NCBI GenBank assembly: GCA_029251885.1
Contig: JAQXCL010000011.1
Coordinates: 1-50,753 of the forward strand
Direction of reading: 5' to 3'
DNA length: 50,753 nucleotides
Origin: Opitutales bacterium
Lineage (GTDB): Bacteria; Verrucomicrobiota; Verrucomicrobiia; Opitutales; Seribacteraceae
Shown here: piece after piece, positions 45,001 through 50,753 of the stretch
How positions within the stretch are numbered: position 1 is the first letter of the stretch
How the letters are laid out: each line of letters opens with the position of its first letter
Translations under genes and position numbers: made by a program
Notes under the pieces: generated by a model
The model's database searches: none
The model's input: the letters and a program-made list of their open reading frames with translations, nothing else
Told to the model about the DNA's origin: nothing

Positions 45001-45617
45001 ATCCAGCTATTACTCATCGTCATGTCATCGTCCGTTTACTAAACGGTCCCATTTATCAGGAAGATCTCGACCTGTGGAGTAGGTTGGGGGCAGAGTGGGA
45101 AAAAATAAAGAGTCACTTTGGGGAGATGGGTATGGATGTCGCCCGTGATGATTCTGCGGGATACGCTTATGTTCACCAACGGGAAGAAGATTCCCAAGAA
45201 GATGAAAACTGGGAGGAGGGTTCGGCACCCTTGCCTAGGGTATTACGTCGTACCCGATTGTCTTACCACCAGACCATTTTTATGGTCTTACTGCGCGAGG
45301 AATTAATGCGCTTCGAACAAAACCAAGAAGAGGGAGATCATCTCTACCGCTCGAGCTTGGACTTGATCGAGTTAATGTCTCCTTACTTTCCTGAATTGCA
45401 CGATGAGAAAAAAGCTCACCGACAAATATCTGGGCTCATCAACAAGTTCGAAGAGTGGGGAATTATCAAAAAAGTACGCGACAAAGATGAAGGACTCTAC
45501 CGGGTCGAACGAATCATTAAAGCAAAATTACCCCCTGAGAAATTAACTGAAGTGAAAGAACAGATTAAACGCAGAGCCCCCGAATTAGAAGAGAATATGG
45601 AGGAAGAAGATGCTTGA
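44997..45617 (+). CDS. jetB: JetB / MksE-like subunit (DUF4194)
   Basis: 206 residues of the DUF4194 type: RLLNGPIYQEDLDLW near the start, AGYAYVHQRE, RRTRLSYHQTIFMVLLREEL, and a winged-helix end (QISGLINKFEEWGIIKKVRDKDEGLYRVERII). It is the small KITE-like partner that binds the kleisin JetA. Start ATG lies within the jetA stop; the end overlaps jetC by eight bases, so the three are translated together. The C-terminal tail is very acidic. Confidence 0.88.
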   Translation: MNPAITHRHVIVRLLNGPIYQEDLDLWSRLGAEWEKIKSHFGEMGMDVARDDSAGYAYVHQREEDSQEDENWEEGSAPLPRVLRRTRLSYHQTIFMVLLREELMRFEQNQEEGDHLYRSSLDLIELMSPYFPELHDEKKAHRQISGLINKFEEWGIIKKVRDKDEGLYRVERIIKAKLPPEKLTEVKEQIKRRAPELEENMEEEDA

Positions 45618-48600
45618 ATCCCAATTAGAACTTGAATTTTCTCCGGATAAATCAACGGCCGGATACCGCCTGCACGAACTTTCTCTTCTCAACTGGGGAA
45701 CATTTCACGAGAAAATCTACACCATAAGGCCCGATGGTCGGACATCTATGATTACCGGAAGAAACGGCTCCGGGAAATCAACTTTAGTCGATGCCTTGCT
45801 TACCCTTTTAGTGCCCAATCGGGCTCGTAATTATAATGTCGCTTCCAGTCAGGCAGGTAGTCGTGAGCGTAACGAACGAGACTATGTGCTTGGAGCTTAT
45901 TCTGAAATTCATGACACCGTAACCGGTCAGGGTCGCAAGGAAACTCTTCGCAATCCGGGTGAAAGCTACACCGTATTACTGGCTCATTTTTTTAATGAGG
46001 CATATCAATCTGAAGTAACAGTTGCCCAGGTGCTTTGGTGCTTACCTTCCGGGAAAGTGGATAAAGTTTACTTGGTCGAAAAACGTAAGCTTACCATAGA
46101 AGAAGATTTTAATCATCTTGGAGACTCCGATAACTTGCGTCGGATCCTCAAAGAACGTGGTTACAGCATCTATGATTCTTTTACTGCATATCATAAAAAG
46201 TTTGAATCCATGCTTTTTCTTGATGCCGACTTGGGAACACGCTCACCCATGTCTATCTTTAATCAGGCGGTTTGTATTAAGGATGTTAAGGACCTAACCC
46301 AATTTATCCGGGAACACATGCTTGATGATGGGGGAGCTAAAGAGAAACTGCTAGCCTTACAGGAAAGGTTTGATGATCTGCGCAGTACTCACCGTCGAAT
46401 CGAAACTGCTTCTTATCAAATTGAGCAATTGGATGAAATTCAGGCGACCCATGGACAGTTCATCGAATCGATGAACCAACGGTCCAATGCCGAGAATATT
46501 CGTCAGGCCATTGAACCTTTTTACGCCCAAGCTGAACTTGAGCGCAGAACCGAGTGGGTCGATGAACTAAAGCATCAAGAAGAAGCCGAACGGGCACGCC
46601 TGAAAACAGCCCGCGGAGAAGTGGATCGTTTTCGTGAAAAACTTAATCATTTGGAACGTGCCCTTTCGGATAGCGATGAGAATCGACGACTTGAACAAGT
46701 GGGTGCTGAGATTGACCGGTTGCGTGATAAAAGAGAGGTGGTCAGTAAAAGGTCTGCAAATTTTGAACGCCATTTAAGTGCCTGGGAAAAAGGATCTTTC
46801 GTTAAGCAAGAGGACGATTTTCTTACTCTTCGCCGCGAACTTGATTCCCAATTGCCAAGAATGGAAGGTAAGATTGCCGAGCTTGATGAAAAGATCGTTG
46901 AAGTTTCTTACCAGTTAAAAAAAGCCAATGAACGGGTGGAAACTTTGGAAGATGAAAGAAACTATCTTTTGGAATCCAATACTAATGTTCCTCCTGAAAT
47001 TGCCCGTTTGCGTGCTTCTTTGGCCAAGGCTTTGGACAGAGATTTAGCGGAACTTCCATTTGTCGCTGAACTGATCCAAGTTCTTCCTGATGAAGCAAAA
47101 TGGACGGGGCCGATTGAGCGTGCTCTGCGCACATTCGCACTTAGCGTGGTTGTTCCGCCAAAATTAGCAGATCAGGCAGAAAAATTTCTCGAAGAAAATC
47201 ATCTGGGGGATCGTCTTGCTTTTATTTGTCCAGGTTCTGGAAATTCTAAGGTTAAGCCTGATGACGATTCTTTACTTTCCAAATTGGTTATTCGTGCAGA
47301 GATGGAAAAATCGAGGCAGGCTTGGTTACGTGCGGAAATCAATCAGAGGCTTCCCCATATTTGCTTCGATAATCGCAACAAGCGTTTTGATGATTTGAGT
47401 GATGCTCTAACTTTGGACGGGGTTATCAAAACAGGTGGCTCGTTACGTGAAAAAGATGATACATTCTTTCTTGGCGATGCATCTACCTGGGTATTGGGGT
47501 GGGATCTTAGTTCCAAGCAAAAGTCACTCGATGAGGCTTTGGAAAAATGGCGGGAAGAAGCCGATCGTGCAGGCCGTTCTATTCGTGAATCTGAATTTGA
47601 GCGTCAAAGTTTGCGTGCAAAATTGCGTGCCGGCGTTCAACTACAAGCTTGTGCAAATGAGTTTTCCGATATTGATGTTCTCGGAATTTCCACCCGTATG
47701 GCTGATCTAGAGGAGGAAGAGCGTGTAATTGTAGGGGGGTCAGATGTCCTGAAAAAATTAAAGGATGATCATGACATCATGCTTGAAAAATTGGATAATT
47801 TACAATCTACCCGAGATCAAATACTTCAAAGAATTGGAGGTGTTGAAGCCCGTGCAGAAAGAAATGAAATTCGCATGGAAGCAATTCGTTCGATGTTGGC
47901 GAAGTATCGGGATGAAATTCTTCCTTCCTGTTCGAAGGAAGATGTTGATGAGGATGCCAAAGAAAAGGCAGAGCATGCTTTACAGGCCCTCTACGATCAG
48001 ATTGAAAATGAATTTGGTTCGCCGCCTGATTCTCCGGATGACATCGAGGAATCAGCTCGAGATGCCACTCACAAATTAGATGGCCGAATCCATAAGCTTG
48101 AGGGGTCCCTTGATAAATTAAGAGATAGGAATGTTGCAGCGATGCAAAGGTTTATTGCCGATGGTAGAAACCAAGCTTTCCGTGATGAATTAGTCCTTGA
48201 TTTAGAGGAGGGATATTCTGATTCCACTTATTCCTCCTTCGAGCAGGTACGCAAACAAATCGAAGAGGAAGACCTTGCAAAAAATCATGAGCGATTTGAA
48301 GAACTTTTGCGCGTTCAGGTACCAGAGGAAGTTTCTGGTTTCAGTGAAGCTCTCGAATCGCACCGGGATCGTATACGCAAAAGAGTGAGTGAATTAAATG
48401 AGCATCTTTCGCGGGTTACTTTTGATCGCAAGGAACTTACCTACATTCAATTAATGATCGAAGATGCCGGCGACGATGGAGTGCGAAAATTTAAGAAACT
48501 TCGCCGACATGCTCTCGAAGGAGACCTCGAGTCAGATGATGATGATGAGCGCCGTCGCGAACGTTACCATCGTGTTGAGCAATTTCTTGGCGAACTCGAA

Positions 48601-49095
48601 CAGGATCTTAGTTGGACAGAACGAGTGATCGATGTTCGAAACTGGTTCAAGTTTCGGGCGGATGAATTTTACAAAGAAGAAGATACCTTAAGACAAAGTT
48701 ATAGTGGAGCCGCGGGGAAATCTGGAGGTGAGAAAAACCGTCTAGCCTCAACCATTCTTGCAACTGCGATTGCCTACCAGTATGGAATTGATGTTGGCGG
48801 CAAACAAACGGAGACATTTCGATTGGTCGCGGTGGACGAAATGTTCAGTAAAACAGACGATGAATTCTCTCAATACCTACTGGATTTATTTAAGGAATTC
48901 CATTTGCAACTCCTGATCGTGCAACCTTTGGATGCCAAAATTCACGTGGTTCAAAGATATGTTGAAAGGTATCATGTAGTTGAGCGAAGGGAAGGGGAGT
49001 CCTTTGTTGGAGATCTCAGCGTTCATGAATACCTGGGTCAAGAAAAGGCAGATTCAGATGAAGCGGATCCCATTGAAGAGGAAACGGTTTCATAA
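45610..49095 (+). CDS. jetC: JetC / MksB-like SMC ATPase
   Basis: 1161 residues. Walker A is GRNGSGKST (50-58). Two long coiled-coil arms (about 280-430 and 620-1000) flank a hinge-like region. Near the end come the ABC signature SGAAGKSGGEK (1032-1042) and Walker B LVAVDE (1072-1077). It is the motor of Wadjet/MksBEF, an SMC-like protein that compacts DNA by loop extrusion. GGAGGAAGA precedes its ATG. In Wadjet systems the topoVI-like nuclease JetD normally follows or lies nearby; here the next gene is an aldo/keto reductase, so no JetD is present in this window. Confidence 0.92.
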   Translation: MLESQLELEFSPDKSTAGYRLHELSLLNWGTFHEKIYTIRPDGRTSMITGRNGSGKSTLVDALLTLLVPNRARNYNVASSQAGSRERNERDYVLGAYSEIHDTVTGQGRKETLRNPGESYTVLLAHFFNEAYQSEVTVAQVLWCLPSGKVDKVYLVEKRKLTIEEDFNHLGDSDNLRRILKERGYSIYDSFTAYHKKFESMLFLDADLGTRSPMSIFNQAVCIKDVKDLTQFIREHMLDDGGAKEKLLALQERFDDLRSTHRRIETASYQIEQLDEIQATHGQFIESMNQRSNAENIRQAIEPFYAQAELERRTEWVDELKHQEEAERARLKTARGEVDRFREKLNHLERALSDSDENRRLEQVGAEIDRLRDKREVVSKRSANFERHLSAWEKGSFVKQEDDFLTLRRELDSQLPRMEGKIAELDEKIVEVSYQLKKANERVETLEDERNYLLESNTNVPPEIARLRASLAKALDRDLAELPFVAELIQVLPDEAKWTGPIERALRTFALSVVVPPKLADQAEKFLEENHLGDRLAFICPGSGNSKVKPDDDSLLSKLVIRAEMEKSRQAWLRAEINQRLPHICFDNRNKRFDDLSDALTLDGVIKTGGSLREKDDTFFLGDASTWVLGWDLSSKQKSLDEALEKWREEADRAGRSIRESEFERQSLRAKLRAGVQLQACANEFSDIDVLGISTRMADLEEEERVIVGGSDVLKKLKDDHDIMLEKLDNLQSTRDQILQRIGGVEARAERNEIRMEAIRSMLAKYRDEILPSCSKEDVDEDAKEKAEHALQALYDQIENEFGSPPDSPDDIEESARDATHKLDGRIHKLEGSLDKLRDRNVAAMQRFIADGRNQAFRDELVLDLEEGYSDSTYSSFEQVRKQIEEEDLAKNHERFEELLRVQVPEEVSGFSEALESHRDRIRKRVSELNEHLSRVTFDRKELTYIQLMIEDAGDDGVRKFKKLRRHALEGDLESDDDDERRRERYHRVEQFLGELEQDLSWTERVIDVRNWFKFRADEFYKEEDTLRQSYSGAAGKSGGEKNRLASTILATAIAYQYGIDVGGKQTETFRLVAVDEMFSKTDDEFSQYLLDLFKEFHLQLLIVQPLDAKIHVVQRYVERYHVVERREGESFVGDLSVHEYLGQEKADSDEADPIEEETVS

Positions 49096-49143
49096 TCTTA
49101 TCGAGTCTTTTACGATTTATTTTTTAGTCAGCTTTTATATTCC

Positions 49144-50169
49144 ATGACCGCTGCGGATCCGCCTCCGTCCCGATACGACGGACGAATGCCTTATCGGAAC
49201 TGCGGGAAATCAGGCGTAAAGCTGCCTCTGCTCAGTCTTGGATGTTGGCATAATTTTGGAGGAGATACACCAAGCCCTGAACAGACTGATATGATTAGGA
49301 CTTCGTTTGATGGGGGAATTACTCATTTCGATCTGGCCAATAATTACGGACCTCCTTACGGATCCGCCGAACGTAATGTTGGAAAGATTTTAAAGGATTT
49401 ACCCAGGGATGAACTACTCATTTCAAGCAAAGCTGGATATGATATGTGGCATGGTCCATACGGGCAGGGCGGATCCCGTAAACATTTACTGGCCAGTTTG
49501 GATCAATCCTTAAAGCGTACAAATTTGGAGTACTTTGACATCTTTTATTCTCATTGCTTTGACTCAAATGTGCATCTGGAGGAAACCCTGACTGCACTGG
49601 ATACCGCTGTAAAGCAGGGGAAGGCACTTTATGTAGGGATTAGTAGTTATTCGACCAAGCAGACGAACGCAGCTGTGCAAGCCTGTAAAAACCTTAATCT
49701 TGTTGTACCGATCATCCACCAGCCAAATTATTCAATGCTCAATCGTTGGGTGGAGCAGGATTTGCTTGATCTATGTGGGGGTCAAGGATTGGGAGTGATT
49801 GCCTTTTGTCCACTTTTTCAAGGATTACTAAGCGATAAATACTTGAATGGAATTCCCGAAAACTGTCGGTTCAGCCTACCGCTTTCTCCTTTACGAAAGA
49901 ATGAGGTGAATGAGCAGAACTTACGGGTCATTCGTGAGTTAAATAATTTGGCTAATGCACGCGAACAAACCCTTGCACAAATGTCGCTTTCCTGGGTCTT
50001 GCGAAATAAAGGAGTTAGCAGTGCCCTGATGGGAGCAAGTTCAGTTGAGCAAATTCGGGAAAATCTTCAGGCAGTAAAGAACCTAGAGTTTTCACTGGAA
50101 GAAGAGATGCAAATCGATCGCATAGTATCAAAGATCAATCTGCCCAAGTCTCTTTGGGCAGGGGATTGA
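49144..50169 (+). CDS. Aldo/keto reductase, YghZ/Gpr-like
   Basis: 341 residues of the AKR superfamily. The opening MPYRNCGKSGVKLPLLSLGCWHNFG matches the YghZ (L-glyceraldehyde 3-phosphate reductase) group. The catalytic tetrad is D63, Y68, K96 and H137. The end carries SSALMGASSVEQIRENLQAV for NADPH binding. It reduces small aldehydes or methylglyoxal-type compounds using NADPH. It is 48 bases after jetC on the same strand but has no functional link to it and converges with the nitrilase gene four bases on. Confidence 0.92.
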   Translation: MTAADPPPSRYDGRMPYRNCGKSGVKLPLLSLGCWHNFGGDTPSPEQTDMIRTSFDGGITHFDLANNYGPPYGSAERNVGKILKDLPRDELLISSKAGYDMWHGPYGQGGSRKHLLASLDQSLKRTNLEYFDIFYSHCFDSNVHLEETLTALDTAVKQGKALYVGISSYSTKQTNAAVQACKNLNLVVPIIHQPNYSMLNRWVEQDLLDLCGGQGLGVIAFCPLFQGLLSDKYLNGIPENCRFSLPLSPLRKNEVNEQNLRVIRELNNLANAREQTLAQMSLSWVLRNKGVSSALMGASSVEQIRENLQAVKNLEFSLEEEMQIDRIVSKINLPKSLWAGD

Positions 50170-50173
50170 TCAT

Positions 50174-50753
50174 TTATGGAAGTAAATCTTCTCGAATATC
50201 CTGCAAGACAGGAAACTTATCTCTCCACTGATCAACTAATTTTCTGTCTAGCTTGGTTGAAGCAACCTCCTCCTTGTCCTTCATTTCAACCACCGTTTTT
50301 CCAGTAGGATCGATAACCCTAGAGCCACCTGAGTAGTTGTGGTTTGGATCCTTACCTGTACGATTTAGGCCAATTACATAAGCTTGGTTTTCTATAGCTC
50401 TTGCCTGTAAAAGGGTGTACCAATGATTTATTCTGACCTTTGGCCAGCTTGCGATTACTACAAAGAGGTTTGTTCCTTGCACGATGTTCATTCTGAACAA
50501 TTCAGGAAAGCGAAGATCGTAGCATAGAATGGGCGATAATTGAAAGCCTTCGACATGAAATGTTTTCGTACTCTTTCCTCTTGTATGCACTTTTTCTTCT
50601 CCCATTGGTGTAAAGGGATACATTTTTTGGTAAGCTCCCACCTGTTTGCCATTAGGGTTAAAAAGAACAGCAATATTTTTTGCCTTAGTATTATTTTCAT
50701 TGGGAACGATCACCCCTGCCAAAATCCATATTTTATGGGAGATCGATATATTG
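50174..50753 (-). CDS. Carbon-nitrogen hydrolase (nitrilase/omega-amidase family), N-terminus outside window
   Basis: The minus-strand frame stays open to the right edge (…KIWILAGVIVPNE), so about a third of the protein with the first catalytic Glu is missing. Visible catalytic residues are Lys in AYQKMYPF and Cys in SPILCYDLRFPELFR. The C-terminal NRTGKDPNHNYSGGSRVIDPTG resembles YafV/omega-amidase members, which hydrolyse 2-oxoglutaramate-like amides. An ATG or TTG within the window is not the true start. The specific substrate is not certain. Confidence 0.88.
   Translation of the reverse strand, partial: NISISHKIWILAGVIVPNENNTKAKNIAVLFNPNGKQVGAYQKMYPFTPMGEEKVHTRGKSTKTFHVEGFQLSPILCYDLRFPELFRMNIVQGTNLFVVIASWPKVRINHWYTLLQARAIENQAYVIGLNRTGKDPNHNYSGGSRVIDPTGKTVVEMKDKEEVASTKLDRKLVDQWRDKFPVLQDIREDLLP

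Noticed and set aside
49096-50169. Search for a JetD nuclease after jetC
   Set aside because: The next reading frame is a clear aldo/keto reductase with its catalytic tetrad; nothing resembling a topoVI-like nuclease is present on either strand.

Overview
The window is a gene-dense bacterial chromosome segment of fairly low GC (about 40% by eye) with no gene-free stretch over 300 bases; the longest is about 185 bp, between the two sulfatase-family genes near 37.7-37.9 kb. No rRNA, tRNA, insertion sequence, prophage gene or CRISPR array was seen. The gene set suggests a marine-type member of the PVC group, most likely Verrucomicrobiota (Opitutae-like). It includes secreted sulfatases, a Wza/Wzc exopolysaccharide pair, DUF1538 with PII-like domains, type I phosphomannose isomerase, ThrH, GltBD and an Asp-box sialidase-like protein. 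This placement is inference from gene content, not from a marker tree.

Layout: 0-3.1 kb holds the end of an exopolysaccharide export gene, a Wzc-like tyrosine kinase carrying a C9 homopolymer, and a small DUF4177-like gene. Then come a small putative lipoprotein (-) and phosphatidylserine synthase (+). From 11.15 kb back to 4.28 kb on the minus strand is a compact four-gene unit: a 792-residue helical protein made of exact 36-residue repeats, a GAF-GAF-PAS class III adenylyl cyclase resembling cyanobacterial CyaB1, and two TPR proteins. Diverging from it is a coiled-coil lipoprotein, followed by a translationally coupled DUF1538 membrane protein and a PII-like protein. 15.9-19.7 kb (-) is grpE-dnaJ-rfaE2-purN-prmA, then manA (-), ftsK and a RodZ-like gene (+), an AraC-PAS regulator, ferredoxin and a CGWS glutaredoxin (-), and a UbiA-like membrane protein with a methyltransferase (+).

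27.8-36.1 kb (+) carries gltB-gltD-thrH, an FMN reductase and a sialidase-like gene, facing two minus-strand sulfatase-family genes. One of these keeps the CxPSR active site; the other has lost nearly all catalytic residues. glmS, a sirtuin (-) and a beta-propeller lipoprotein follow. 43.5-49.1 kb is a complete jetA-jetB-jetC (MksF-MksE-MksB type) SMC-like operon without the jetD nuclease gene next to it. An aldo/keto reductase and a nitrilase-family gene cut by the right edge end the window.

The most striking items are the cyclase/36-mer-repeat/TPR unit, the nuclease-less Jet/Mks operon among housekeeping genes, the intact pseudo-sulfatase beside an active paralog whose leader holds a terminator-like hairpin, and the DUF1538-PII pair with an EF-hand loop in its soluble insert. 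Shine-Dalgarno sequences are clear mainly inside operons and mostly absent at first genes, so leaderless or SD-independent initiation may be common.
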